Assembly (NCBI GenBank): GCA_029203125.1
Contig: CP119317.1
Coordinates: 1 to 64,000 of the forward strand
DNA length: 64,000 nucleotides
Source: Candidatus Cohnella colombiensis
GTDB lineage: Bacteria > Bacillota > Bacilli > Paenibacillales > Paenibacillaceae
Reading direction: 5' to 3'
The notes under the pieces were generated by a model. That model was not told the DNA's origin. It did not search any database and worked only from the letters and a program-made list of their open reading frames with translations. A program made the translations under genes and the position numbers. Positions 46,252 through 55,306 of the stretch are shown piece by piece; position 1 is the stretch's first letter; each line of letters begins with the position of its first letter.

Positions 46252-47262
46252 ATGAATATTAAAACAATTGCAAAGATGGCTGGAGTATCCGTCGCAACGG
46301 TGTCCAAGATCATCAACAACTATGCAGATATCGGAGAAGAAACGAAACAGCGTGTCCTCAAGATTATGAACGATGTGGGTTATATGCCATCCTCATCTGC
46401 GAAGACGTTGGCGACTAAGAAGTCAAACCTCATTGGAGTCGTATTCGCAGGCCAATTGAATTCAGACTTAAGTCATCCCTACTTCGTCAGTGTGCTGGAT
46501 GCCTTCAAGAGACAGATCGGGTTGCTTGGCTATGACCTGTTATTCTTCTCCAATGAGAAGTTCTTTCGGGAGAAGGAAGATTACTTGGCGCGCTGCCGAC
46601 ACTTCCAAGTCGAGGGATGTATAATCATTGCGGGCGATCAAGTTGAGCCCAGCGTTAATCTGCTTGATAGTAGCGATATTCCTTGTATCGGGATTGATAT
46701 TAAGCTGACGGGAAATAACTCCGCATATTTAACGTCAGATAACGCAAAGATCTCCTCATGCGCAGTAGAGCATTTCTACATGAGTGGCTATCGTGACATT
46801 GGTTTCTTAGGGATTAATCGTGTGACTGAGGTTACGACAACAAGAGAAGTTGCTTTCAAAGAAGCGATGAATATGTTTGGCCTGAACATCAATTCAGATT
46901 GGTTCACGTACAGCGAGGATTTCGAGGGAGAGAGCGGCTATCAGGCGATGAAAAAGCTAATTGCAAGAGGGAGCCTCCCAAGAGCGATCTTCGCTGTTAC
47001 CGATCTGTTAGCTTTCGGTGCACTTCGCGCGATGAAGGAGCATCAAATTCGGGTTCCTGATGATGTAGCGATTATCGGATGTGACGATCTACTTGCTTGC
47101 CAGTATTCAGATCCAGCCCTCACGACAATTAAGCAAGATAAGGAAAAGATAGGCAAACTAGCTGCTCTGATGCTATACGATATGATTAATCAGCAGATGG
47201 ATCCGAAGGTGATCATTGTTGAGCCAGAGTTAGTGGTCCGTCAGTCGTGTGGTGGTGCGTAG
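46252..47262 (+). CDS. LacI-family transcriptional regulator of the beta-glucan locus
   Basis: This is a 336-residue repressor-type protein. The N-terminal 60 residues are the LacI helix-turn-helix and hinge: IKTIAKMAGVSVATVSKIIN and then YMPSSSAKTLATKKS. The remaining part is the periplasmic-binding-protein-like sensor domain, with IGVVFAGQ at its start and VAIIGCDDLLACQYSDPALT in the C-terminal lobe. It is divergent from the ABC/GH9 operon and 32 bases upstream of the GH81 gene. It probably controls both, sensing a beta-glucan oligosaccharide; that is inference. Confidence 0.9.
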   Translation: MNIKTIAKMAGVSVATVSKIINNYADIGEETKQRVLKIMNDVGYMPSSSAKTLATKKSNLIGVVFAGQLNSDLSHPYFVSVLDAFKRQIGLLGYDLLFFSNEKFFREKEDYLARCRHFQVEGCIIIAGDQVEPSVNLLDSSDIPCIGIDIKLTGNNSAYLTSDNAKISSCAVEHFYMSGYRDIGFLGINRVTEVTTTREVAFKEAMNMFGLNINSDWFTYSEDFEGESGYQAMKKLIARGSLPRAIFAVTDLLAFGALRAMKEHQIRVPDDVAIIGCDDLLACQYSDPALTTIKQDKEKIGKLAALMLYDMINQQMDPKVIIVEPELVVRQSCGGA

Positions 47263-47294
47263 TAATGTTGAATTCCGATAAGGAGGTAAATGTT

Positions 47295-49649
47295 ATGCGT
47301 TCCCGTCTATGGAAACGGATCGGCATTGGGATCATAAGCGTGGTTGTGCTGCTGGGGGGTTATATGCTCTGGTTGACCAATCAAGCCCAGAATGAATCGG
47401 TTGTCGATGCATTCCAATCCAGACTTCAGAGCGATGAGAAGGACGCGATACGGGTTGGTGATGCGTTCATTCGTACCTCACTGGATGGAACGGCATTCCA
47501 GGGACCTCAATCACTGGTTTATCAGACAGACAACTTCGAGGGCCCTATGCAAACTGCGGATTGGTGGAGCTCTGCGGCGTGGGTTCCTTTTACAGGTTCT
47601 CTTTATCCACAGCCGCTTACTGCCAAGGGCTATCCAAGTGGACTTGGGATTGATTCACCTGAGATGATTGCTTCGCCAACTCGATTTCATTCGCTCTATT
47701 CTGACTCGGGGAAAGAGTTGCTCGTTGGAGGTCAGGAGTTAACCGCAAAAGATGTTCGTGTAGACGGATATGGCGATTGGTCAGTTGATCTCATGTTCGA
47801 AAATAAGGAAAAGAGCAAGCGTATGAGAGTGACCCTAGCCCATGGGAGCCCATATGCTTATTTCAGTTATGAAGGCACTAAGCCGCAGGTGACGTTCTCT
47901 AGTGAGCCTAATCTTTACTATACGTCTTCGGATGGTGCTGTTCTTGGTGTGACTGTGAATGATCGCCACTATGGTGTGTTCGCGCCGTCTGGAACAGCTT
48001 GGCTGAAACAATCATCGCTTGCCTACATTGCAGACACATCTAGTGAGAGTGCTTACCTAAGTGTCGCTCTATTGCCAGACAATTCCTCAACTACAATAGA
48101 GACATTCGCACAATACGCCTATAACTTCATTACGGATACAACAGTAAAGTGGAGCTATGATGAAAAGAAGAGCACAGTGGTCACTAGTTACTCTGTTGAT
48201 ACGAAGGCGCAGGAAGGGAAGTCCAAGGGGACAATCTTTGCCTTATTCCCTCATCAATGGAAAAATACGAGTGCGAGCTTAATGCCATACACCTATTCAA
48301 GTCCACGAGGAACGATGAAGGTTGTTGTGGGCACCTCATTCGATACACAGCTCATCTATCGAGGAATCCTGCCTTATCTGCCCAATTTCGATACAGATCT
48401 ATCGCAGCTAAATAAACTGGCAGACGAGCTGATGGTCACTCAACCTCTCGTCAAGCCTAGTCCTGAAGCTGAAGGCACGTATTGGTATGGCAAAAATTAT
48501 GGTCGCCTCGCACAAGCACTACCCATCGTGAAGCAGCTTGGCCGCGATGAAGATGCAAAGACGATCCGAGAGGCCATCCAAAGCGATATGGAGGCAGCCT
48601 TCAGCGAACAGACGAACCGACAACGAATAGCCTATTACGATCCGCAGTGGGGAACGATCAACCTGTATCCGACGAGCTTTGGTGCCGATATGGTGCTGAA
48701 TGATCATCATTTTCACTATGGCTACTGGGTTTACGCTGCAGCCATGCTGGCCTATGATGATCCAACATGGGTGGCGAATGACCGCTATGGCAGTATAATT
48801 GAGCTATTGATTCGTGATTATGCGAATTGGAGTCATGAAGATCAGAGTGAGCAGGTGTTCCCATTCCTTCGTCATTTCGATCCGTATGAGGGACATTCAT
48901 GGGCGTCGGGCAATGCTGCGGACGGGAGTGGTTACTCTCCTGGTAACAATCAGGAATCATCCTCTGAAGCGATATTGGCAGCTGCTGCTATGATACTCTG
49001 GGGAGATGCGACAGGCAATCGTGAGATTCGGGATGCGGGAATCTACCTGTATACAACAGAGGTAGAATCTGTTCGACAATACTGGTATGACGTCGATGGC
49101 GATAATTTCCCGCCAGATTATGATAAATCCTATGTGCCGCTCGTATTCTCTTCTGGTGGGGAATATCGGACGTGGTGGACGAACAATCCTGAAGAGGTTC
49201 GCTTAATCAATGCACTACCTTTCACTGCAGCTTCTCTCTATCTCGGATGGGATGCTGCGAATGCGAGGGAAAATTATGTAGAGATGGTTGCGGAGAATGA
49301 TGGTCCCCCGCAGGAGTGGAGGGATCTAGCATGGATGTATGAGGCGCTGTTCGATTCGGAGGCTGCGATGTCCAAGGTCAATGGAGGGGCGTATCTATCT
49401 GAGTATGGGGAGAGCAAGCTTCATACGTACCAATGGATTTCAGATCTACAGGTACTTGGAGCTGTGGATATGGAAGTCGTTGCGGATAGTCCTACATACG
49501 CTGCCTTCAAAAAGGGTGAGAAGTCGACCTATATCGCCTTTAACAGTTCCTCTCGCGAGCGGGTCGTCACCTTCACAGCTGTGGATTCAGGCGAAGTGTT
49601 GTTTAAACTCACTGTACCTGCCAGCTCGGTCGCTTGGCAGACACAGTGA
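47295..49649 (+). CDS. GH81 endo-beta-1,3-glucanase, exported
   Basis: This 784-residue enzyme cleaves beta-1,3-glucan such as laminarin, curdlan or fungal cell-wall glucan. Residues 1-30 are a basic stretch and hydrophobic signal or anchor segment (IGIGIISVVVLLGGYMLWL). The catalytic part carries the family 81 landmarks NDHHFHYGYWVYAAAMLAY near residue 470 and GHSWASGNAADGSGYSPGN near 535, followed by NQESSSEA with the catalytic-type glutamates near 555. ATG 47295 follows AAGGAGGTAA; the in-frame codon at 47247 overlaps the regulator. No carbohydrate-binding module is visible. Whether it is released or stays anchored cannot be decided from the N terminus. Confidence 0.87.
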   Translation: MRSRLWKRIGIGIISVVVLLGGYMLWLTNQAQNESVVDAFQSRLQSDEKDAIRVGDAFIRTSLDGTAFQGPQSLVYQTDNFEGPMQTADWWSSAAWVPFTGSLYPQPLTAKGYPSGLGIDSPEMIASPTRFHSLYSDSGKELLVGGQELTAKDVRVDGYGDWSVDLMFENKEKSKRMRVTLAHGSPYAYFSYEGTKPQVTFSSEPNLYYTSSDGAVLGVTVNDRHYGVFAPSGTAWLKQSSLAYIADTSSESAYLSVALLPDNSSTTIETFAQYAYNFITDTTVKWSYDEKKSTVVTSYSVDTKAQEGKSKGTIFALFPHQWKNTSASLMPYTYSSPRGTMKVVVGTSFDTQLIYRGILPYLPNFDTDLSQLNKLADELMVTQPLVKPSPEAEGTYWYGKNYGRLAQALPIVKQLGRDEDAKTIREAIQSDMEAAFSEQTNRQRIAYYDPQWGTINLYPTSFGADMVLNDHHFHYGYWVYAAAMLAYDDPTWVANDRYGSIIELLIRDYANWSHEDQSEQVFPFLRHFDPYEGHSWASGNAADGSGYSPGNNQESSSEAILAAAAMILWGDATGNREIRDAGIYLYTTEVESVRQYWYDVDGDNFPPDYDKSYVPLVFSSGGEYRTWWTNNPEEVRLINALPFTAASLYLGWDAANARENYVEMVAENDGPPQEWRDLAWMYEALFDSEAAMSKVNGGAYLSEYGESKLHTYQWISDLQVLGAVDMEVVADSPTYAAFKKGEKSTYIAFNSSSRERVVTFTAVDSGEVLFKLTVPASSVAWQTQ

Positions 49650-49706
49650 GCTCGGTAGGTACGCTGAGGAACGGATTATTACGGCAGCGGTAACATAAGT
49701 TTTTCA

Positions 49707-49739
49707 GTGGCCTCGCGCATATGCGGGGCCTGCTTTTTA
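49707..49739 (+). terminator. Terminator after the GH81 gene
   Basis: An 8-bp stem GGCCTCGC/GCGGGGCC with a 6-base loop is followed by TGCTTTTT. Confidence 0.82.
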
Positions 49740-49859
49740 TGATGGTTCTTTCGCGCTTTGAATCAAAATTCACACTTCATAGAAATAGATTGAAATTTAA
49801 TTAAAAATATGAAAATATAGGAAATAATTATATCGTATTCTCATTGCGAGGTGAAGGTA

Positions 49860-51347
49860 TTGTCCACGAAAAAATCCCTTATGACGATGATGATTTTAGT
49901 TCTATTCGTAATAACAATCACTTCAGGAATTGGCGGAATCGCTCACGGACAAACATCGCAGGTGAAGATTTATGTGAACGACAAGCAAATCAAAGTATCA
50001 CCGATTAATGTGAACAATCAATTGTACTTACCTGTTCGTGCAGTCATGAGTGAATTGGGAGTTAAGGTTCAATACCTGCGTGGCTTCGTCACATTGAAGA
50101 AATCTGAGATTCAAGTCAGCTTTGAGCAGGGTAGCAATGATATTAAGATGAATGGCGTTAGGACGTTTACGAATCAACCAGCCATCGTTCGAAACAATCT
50201 AACCTATGTGCCCCTACGTTTCATTGGCAATGCGTTCGGTTATCAGGTGGTATACAGCCAAGAGAAGCAGGAGGTGCGACTGACTTCTGATGAGAGTAAA
50301 GGGTATATCGTGGGCTATGTAACGGGTGCTCTAGGAGACGCACTTAGTAAGCATAATATACGTATTGTTGATGCAGGGAATCGAAATCTTGAATGGCATC
50401 CTACCGTAAACGCTGGATTTTTCAGAATTGAAGTTGCTCCTGGAACCTATGATGTCGATTCACTTTCGTATCAGGATGAGATGAGAATTTATAAGTTAAA
50501 TTTACCTAACATTAAGGTTGCTGCTGGTGAGCGGAAGTTCGTGCACATCGAGGAGCCTACCGACAATCTTGAACTAGATGTCCGTTATGAGGATGGAACA
50601 CAGGTGCAGGATGCACTTATTCAAGCGCTCATCCCAGAGAGCAGCTTTCCTGTGAAGATCAATAATGGAGTGGGCCTTACTTACCTACCAGCGGGTACTC
50701 CGATATTATTCGATCAGATCACGATTCCAGGATCGACACGGCAGGAATGGGATATCTATACGATGGCGCGATATCAGGATGATACGCATCACAAGCTCTC
50801 AATCACCGTGCATCGGCCTAATGTCCATATCTCCCTCCAAGACGATGAAGGACCTGTAACGTCCGCGGGGGCAGGTATCTCGCTACAGGGTCTGACGGAC
50901 TTCGATCGTCCGATAGATTTGGGATATATGGCAGAGGGTGGAGTCGTGAATATGTACTTACCGGATGGGAAATATCAGATCGGAAACCTATTCGATACAG
51001 GATACACGAAGTACTTCTCTTCACCAGAGACGTTCCAAGTCGTTGCAGGTAAAGTCGACCGTAATCTAAGCTACACACTTCCGAATCTCGTTCATGGTAC
51101 GATTAAATTTAATGATGGGACAGTACCGAAAACCGGGTATATCGAGTTTAATCTATATGAAGGAAATACAGTCTATGGAATGGGTGGACCCGTATTGGAT
51201 GGCAAATTCTCGGTTCGATTGGTGGAAGGGAAATATGATGTCTATTATAAGGAGAGTCAAAGCACTGCTGGGCAATCACTCGGGTGGATTACACAGACAA
51301 AAGACAGTCTGAAGCAGCCATTGAATTTTATATTGAACATCTTCTAA
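49860..51347 (+). CDS. Exported protein with copper-amine-oxidase-N domain and Ig-like repeats
   Basis: This is a 495-residue secreted protein. A signal peptide ends near AHGQ (about residue 30). Residues about 33-145 form the copper amine oxidase N-terminal domain, which is common in Paenibacillus surface proteins, with LYLPVRAVMSELGVKV and LTYVPLRFIGNAFGYQV. The remainder contains several beta-sandwich units of about 90 residues like carboxypeptidase regulatory domains (VAPGTYDVDS, LPDGKYQIGN, LVEGKYDVYY). No enzymatic motif was seen. TTG 49860 is preferred because GAGGTG is six bases upstream; GTG 49851 is an alternative. It follows the GH81 terminator, so it is a separate unit. A wall or substrate-binding role is possible but unproven. 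Confidence 0.75.
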   Translation: MSTKKSLMTMMILVLFVITITSGIGGIAHGQTSQVKIYVNDKQIKVSPINVNNQLYLPVRAVMSELGVKVQYLRGFVTLKKSEIQVSFEQGSNDIKMNGVRTFTNQPAIVRNNLTYVPLRFIGNAFGYQVVYSQEKQEVRLTSDESKGYIVGYVTGALGDALSKHNIRIVDAGNRNLEWHPTVNAGFFRIEVAPGTYDVDSLSYQDEMRIYKLNLPNIKVAAGERKFVHIEEPTDNLELDVRYEDGTQVQDALIQALIPESSFPVKINNGVGLTYLPAGTPILFDQITIPGSTRQEWDIYTMARYQDDTHHKLSITVHRPNVHISLQDDEGPVTSAGAGISLQGLTDFDRPIDLGYMAEGGVVNMYLPDGKYQIGNLFDTGYTKYFSSPETFQVVAGKVDRNLSYTLPNLVHGTIKFNDGTVPKTGYIEFNLYEGNTVYGMGGPVLDGKFSVRLVEGKYDVYYKESQSTAGQSLGWITQTKDSLKQPLNFILNIF

Positions 51348-51362
51348 TGGGAATAGCAATGG

Positions 51363-51404
51363 AAAACAGCTGGAGCGGCTCATAACCGATCCAGCTGTTT
51401 TGTT
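51363..51404. terminator. Bidirectional terminator between convergent genes
   Basis: AAAACAGCTGGA pairs with TCCAGCTGTTTT, with an inner CGG/CCG, between the exported-protein gene and the minus-strand LCP gene. T runs lie on both strands. Confidence 0.88.
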
Positions 51405-51417
51405 ATCGCCTATACCC

Positions 51418-52521
51418 TCACTCCCCAAGCTGCTCCTTCACATAAGCTTGCACTTTCTCAATATTCGGAACGATCACATCCATATCGCTAATGATCTCAT
51501 TCGTAAATGCGCCTTGTTGTGGGAGCATAACACCGCTCATTGTACTCATATCGAGCTTCAAAGCGAGTCTAGCTAAATCAAACAGCTCATCCGGCGGGAT
51601 GTCAGTTTGAATGTAAGGTGCAATACTGTTAAGAAGCGACGGAAGCTTAAATAAATTTGTCGTCTTTTTCAATTCTGTTGCAATAGCACCAATGAATTGG
51701 CGTTGGCGATCGGAGCGTGAATAATCAGATAGAGCATCGCTACGGAAACGTACATATTGTAATGCAGTAACTCCGTCCATATGCTGCAAGCCTGGTTCAA
51801 GCCGGATGTTATATCGAGGATCATCCCGATTGTCGATATGAACCATTTTCTTATCGACCTCATAATCGATACCGCCAATCGAATCGATGAGCGAGATGAA
51901 GCCTTCAAAGTCGGTATATACATAGTAATGAAGGGGTAAATCGACAAAACTGCTAATCGTACTCATTGCAAGGCGCGGACCACCGAAGACGATCGCTGCA
52001 TTCAACCGATTCGAGCCGTGATTTGCAATTTTCACATACGTGTCTCGTAAAATCGAGAATAGCCGAACACTTTTATCCTCAGGGTTAATAGAAACAATCA
52101 TCATCGTATCCGAACGCGAAAGTCTAGTGTTCTCCAGTCCTCGCGAGTCTGCGCCGAACAAGACGATATTAATTCGCTCATGACCATCCCACTCGGGAGC
52201 GGCGGACACAGGCTGGTAATCGGGATCGCCCTCCTTAGGAGCGTCGGGGTCGATGTTCGCTGGATTCTCATTGGGATCGACATATATATTACCTGCAAAG
52301 GAATAGAAAACGTGCATGGCATATGCAGTACCTAGACCGAGCACAAGCACAAGCGCAAGTGCGGAATAGATGATGATATTACGGGTTTTACGATCCATTT
52401 TCTTTCGTTTCGTGCTACGTGTCTCTAGTGGAACAGAATCAGGCTGTATAGGATCTGCTTGCATTGAATCTAGCTGTACAGAATCAGATTGCAAAGAATC
52501 GCCGGTCTCTTTCTCCTCCAA
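51418..52521 (-). CDS. LytR-CpsA-Psr (LCP) family cell-wall glycopolymer ligase
   Basis: LCP proteins attach teichoic acids or other polymers to peptidoglycan from the outer face of the membrane. The layout is a Ser/Asp/Gln-rich cytoplasmic leader, a basic stretch, one transmembrane helix (IIIYSALALVLVLGLGTAYA) and the LCP domain with INIVLFGADSR, RLSRSDTMMI, LFSILRDTYVKI and the Arg-rich ALQYVRFRSD. Start is uncertain: TTG 52521 has GGAAGGGTG seven bases upstream and is chosen (367 residues). An in-frame ATG at 52596 would add 25 residues but has no ribosome site. The leader is encoded by a 15-base minisatellite. It may act with the TagO-type enzyme at 3927. Confidence 0.88.
   Translation of the reverse strand: MEEKETGDSLQSDSVQLDSMQADPIQPDSVPLETRSTKRKKMDRKTRNIIIYSALALVLVLGLGTAYAMHVFYSFAGNIYVDPNENPANIDPDAPKEGDPDYQPVSAAPEWDGHERINIVLFGADSRGLENTRLSRSDTMMIVSINPEDKSVRLFSILRDTYVKIANHGSNRLNAAIVFGGPRLAMSTISSFVDLPLHYYVYTDFEGFISLIDSIGGIDYEVDKKMVHIDNRDDPRYNIRLEPGLQHMDGVTALQYVRFRSDALSDYSRSDRQRQFIGAIATELKKTTNLFKLPSLLNSIAPYIQTDIPPDELFDLARLALKLDMSTMSGVMLPQQGAFTNEIISDMDVIVPNIEKVQAYVKEQLGE
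52435..52500. repeat. 15-base tandem repeat inside the LCP gene
   Basis: Four degenerate 15-base units plus a partial one (forms such as AGAATCAGGCTGTAT, AGGATCTGCTTGCAT and TGAATCTAGCTGTAC) encode a pentapeptide repeat of the form x-D-S/P-x-Q in the cytoplasmic leader. The period is a multiple of three, so copy changes would keep the frame. Confidence 0.75.
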
Positions 52522-52752
52522 GCTAATCACCCTTCCAATACATTGTCTCTTACTTGTACGAGTGAAAGGGTAAAAAAGTTGTTGATTTGTGCTCATTTTT
52601 ACAAAAAAGTTCTAAATAATTGGTAAGCAGTCCCATACAGCATTCAAAATGCCATACAAAGATGACAAAATATCGACTCGTGCACGGTCATTCTTTTGCC
52701 TATAATGAAGAAGAATGATACTAGTCCAAATCTATAGGATGGTGTGATGACA

Positions 52753-53517
52753 ATGAGTAAACCGCAAGTGGGCATACAGTTGTACTCTGTGCGCGACCGC
52801 AGTGAAAAGGATTTTCTCAGTACGATTCGTGAGATTGCTGATATTGGGTATAAAAATGTTGAAATGGCAGGTTACTATGGGCATTCCGCAAGTGAAGTTC
52901 GCAAAGCACTACAAGATGCTGGTTTAACTGCGACTTCCGCGCATACAGGGCTTAGCGTCGGTGATTCTGCAATTTGGGAAAATTTGAAGCAGCAAGTCGC
53001 GTATAGCAATGAGCTTGGACTTACTCGCTTCGTTGTACCGTGGTACCCGTTAGGCGATAATCCGACATTGGAAGCAGTGGAAAATATGGCGGATACGCTG
53101 GCGCAAGCAGCAGTTATCGTTAAGGAAGCGGGACTAGCGTTTGGTTATCATAACCATGACTTCGAATTTAAGCCGGTTGAAGGCAAGTTGATCATTGATC
53201 GCTTGTTGGAGCGCATTCCAGCAGATCAGATGTTTGCCGAGTTTGATCTTGGTTGGGTGAAGGTTGCGGGACAAGATCCAGCAGAATATGTGAAGAAGTA
53301 TGCAGGTCGTCTGCCACTCGTTCACGCGAAGGATTTCAAAGCAGACGGAGTCGACACAGAGATTGGCAAAGGCTCGGTCGATTGGGATTCCGCGCTTGCA
53401 GCATGCGAAGCATCGGGTGTAGAGTATGTCATTATCGAGCAAGAGCGTTATGATGTGTCGTCGCTAGAAAGCGCGAAGCTAAACTTTGCTTGGTTTAAGG
53501 AACGCGGTTGGATTTAA
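52753..53517 (+). CDS. Sugar phosphate isomerase/epimerase (xylose isomerase-like TIM barrel)
   Basis: This is a 254-residue TIM-barrel protein of the AP-endonuclease-2/xylose-isomerase-like family. Family features are PQVGIQLYSVRD at the start, FGYHNHDFEF, and metal-ligand-type acidic residues in FAEFDLGWVKVAG, PLVHAKDF and YVIIEQERYD near the C terminus. Such proteins act on sugars, inositols or keto-inosose; the substrate here cannot be told. ATG 52753 is chosen with AGGATGG about ten bases upstream; ATG 52747 or GTG 52744 are possible. It appears to be monocistronic. Confidence 0.8.
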   Translation: MSKPQVGIQLYSVRDRSEKDFLSTIREIADIGYKNVEMAGYYGHSASEVRKALQDAGLTATSAHTGLSVGDSAIWENLKQQVAYSNELGLTRFVVPWYPLGDNPTLEAVENMADTLAQAAVIVKEAGLAFGYHNHDFEFKPVEGKLIIDRLLERIPADQMFAEFDLGWVKVAGQDPAEYVKKYAGRLPLVHAKDFKADGVDTEIGKGSVDWDSALAACEASGVEYVIIEQERYDVSSLESAKLNFAWFKERGWI

Positions 53518-53629
53518 TAGATGTAGGCGGGGGCTCGGCAGTTGCTGGGCTCTCTTTTTTATGGACAGGTGATGTGATTGTGATAGAGTAGAGGTAAGTA
53601 TGGATTGGTGAGTAGGAGGTATGTGGAAA

Positions 53630-54820
53630 ATGGTGCTAAGACAGCTGCGTACGGAGGAGTTTGACCAAAGTATCGCATTATCGCAATTTGCCTTTCAGTT
53701 CGTGTTGCCTGCGGATATGCTTGAGGATATGCGGAAGAAGTTCAAGCCAGATGACTATTGGGGAATATTCGACGAGTCTGATCGTCTGACCTCGAAGCTA
53801 ATTTTACTGCCTCTGCAACTGTGGGTGCAAGGGCGCACGTTCGCAATGGGAGGCATCGCTGGTGTTGCATCATGGCCGGAAGCGCGCAGACAAGGCGGCG
53901 TGAAGCAATTGTTGCTCCATGCACTAGAAACGATGCGTGCGAACGGACAGAGTGTTAGTATGCTACATCCCTTCGCGTTCCCTTTCTACCATAAATTTGG
54001 GTGGGAATTTACGATTGAACGCAAGCAGTATACGATCCCAGTCGGATTGTTGCCACCGCGCGTACAAACAGAAGGGCGTGTTGCTCGTATTGCGAAGCAA
54101 GAGGTCAACGCGATTTTTGCAGTGATCGACCCTGTGTATGCAACCTACGCATCGCAATTTAGCGGGACGTTGGTGCGAAATGTAGAGTGGTGGGAAAATC
54201 GGATTTTAAACAAAGCTGGCGAGTTTGCGGTCTATTATAATGAAGCGGGCAAAGCAGAAGGCTACGTGTTCTGTGAAGTTGCTTCGCGGAAGATGACGAT
54301 TCACGAGTGGGTGAACGTGACAGAGACAGCGCGACTTGCATTATGGACCTATGTGAGCAATCATGATTCGATGATTGACGAAGTGGTGATGAAAGCCCCT
54401 GTCGAAGATCCGTTGCCGTTCTTACTCTCAAACCCTCGAATCAAGCAGGAGATTGAGCCGTATTTTATGAGTCGGATTGTCGATGCTGAGGCGTTCATTG
54501 GGGAGTACCCTTGGATGGTGAGTAATCAGGATGAGACGCTCGTTATTCGGTTGTCGGACAAAGTAGCGGCTTGGAACGAGGGCTTGTTCCGCTTGACGAT
54601 TGCGGCTGAGGGAACAGCGGTGCTTTCCCGAATCGATCCATCGGAGGAGACGGTACAAGATGCGGCCTGCGACATACAGACACTAACGGCGTTGTTGCTT
54701 GGTGGGCGTAGCGCTACCCTGCTAGCGGAAACTGGACGGCTACAGGCAAATGGGGAGACTGTTGCGCTATTTGAACGAAGAATACCGCGCCGTCAGACGT
54801 ATTTAATGGATTTTTTCTAA
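53630..54820 (+). CDS. Eis-like GNAT N-acetyltransferase
   Basis: This is a 396-residue acetyltransferase of the Eis type. The tandem GNAT domains begin MVLRQLRTEEF and include GGIAGVASWPEARRQGGVKQ, whose second part is the acetyl-CoA pyrophosphate loop. HPFAFPFYHKFGWEF is a conserved segment of the family. The C-terminal 100 residues match the sterol-carrier-like (SCP2) domain of Eis. ATG 53630 has AGGAGG at ten bases, better than ATG 53621 at one base. Members acetylate aminoglycosides or unknown amines; no resistance role can be claimed from sequence alone. Confidence 0.82.
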   Translation: MVLRQLRTEEFDQSIALSQFAFQFVLPADMLEDMRKKFKPDDYWGIFDESDRLTSKLILLPLQLWVQGRTFAMGGIAGVASWPEARRQGGVKQLLLHALETMRANGQSVSMLHPFAFPFYHKFGWEFTIERKQYTIPVGLLPPRVQTEGRVARIAKQEVNAIFAVIDPVYATYASQFSGTLVRNVEWWENRILNKAGEFAVYYNEAGKAEGYVFCEVASRKMTIHEWVNVTETARLALWTYVSNHDSMIDEVVMKAPVEDPLPFLLSNPRIKQEIEPYFMSRIVDAEAFIGEYPWMVSNQDETLVIRLSDKVAAWNEGLFRLTIAAEGTAVLSRIDPSEETVQDAACDIQTLTALLLGGRSATLLAETGRLQANGETVALFERRIPRRQTYLMDFF

Positions 54821-54865
54821 TGCGATTGCGTGGAATGGCGCTGTTTGGCCAAAAGAAAAGATTTA

Positions 54866-54895
54866 TTGTCAATCAACTCCCTAATGTGTTAAAAT
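54866..54895 (+). promoter_or_regulatory. Sigma-A promoter of secG
   Basis: TTGTCA (54866-54871) and TAAAAT (54890-54895) are 18 bases apart, about 40 bases ahead of secG. Confidence 0.7.
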
Positions 54896-54933
54896 AAAAA
54901 TACTGTTTTTGTAACGTGATTTGGGAGGTGTAA

Positions 54934-55170
54934 GTGGTGGACGTCGCTCTTAAAATTGTTTTGGTTATTTTCTCACTCGGATTGATCGCTGTTGTTCTTT
55001 TGCAACGTGGGAAGAGCGCAGGCTTGTCGGGTGCGATCTCTGGTGGTGCTGAACAATTGTTTGGTAAGCAGAAGGCTCGCGGTCTCGATCTGTTCTTACA
55101 GCGTTTGACGATTGGACTGGCAATCGGATTTTTCATCTTAGCAATGCTAGTTGCGGTTTTTGCAAAATAA
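54934..55170 (+). CDS. secG: Preprotein translocase subunit SecG
   Basis: SecG is the small non-essential subunit of the SecYEG channel. The 78-residue protein has two hydrophobic helices flanking the signature QRGKSAGLSGAISGGAEQLF, followed by GKQKARGLD, which is nearly identical to B. subtilis SecG. The start is GTG 54934 or GTG 54937, both behind GGGAGGTG. It stands first in secG-rnr-(pyrB)-smpB-ssrA. Confidence 0.95.
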   Translation: MVDVALKIVLVIFSLGLIAVVLLQRGKSAGLSGAISGGAEQLFGKQKARGLDLFLQRLTIGLAIGFFILAMLVAVFAK

Positions 55171-55192
55171 TCGCCCGCATGCACCGTCAATC

Positions 55193-55222
55193 AAGCAGGA
55201 GCTTTGGCTTCCTGCTTTTTTT
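55193..55222 (+). terminator. Terminator after secG
   Basis: An 8-bp stem AAGCAGGA/TCCTGCTT with a loop of about eight bases is followed by seven T residues. Confidence 0.88.
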
Positions 55223-55255
55223 GTGCAGTTATAGACTGTTATCCGCCCGGTTCGA

Positions 55256-55284
55256 TTGTTGTGGATGAAAAAGGTGTATACTAT
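55256..55284 (+). promoter_or_regulatory. Candidate promoter of rnr
   Basis: TTGTTG (55256-55261) and TACTAT (55279-55284) are 17 bases apart. An overlapping TATACT at 55277 has a 15-base spacer. Start of transcription would be close to the GTG at 55307. Confidence 0.45.
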
Positions 55285-55306
55285 AAGGAAAAAAGAGGTG
55301 ATCTAA

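Noticed and set aside
53520..53565. A terminator after the TIM-barrel gene
   Set aside because: There is a TCTCTTTTTT run, but the preceding GGCTC words are direct and not inverted, so no convincing stem forms.
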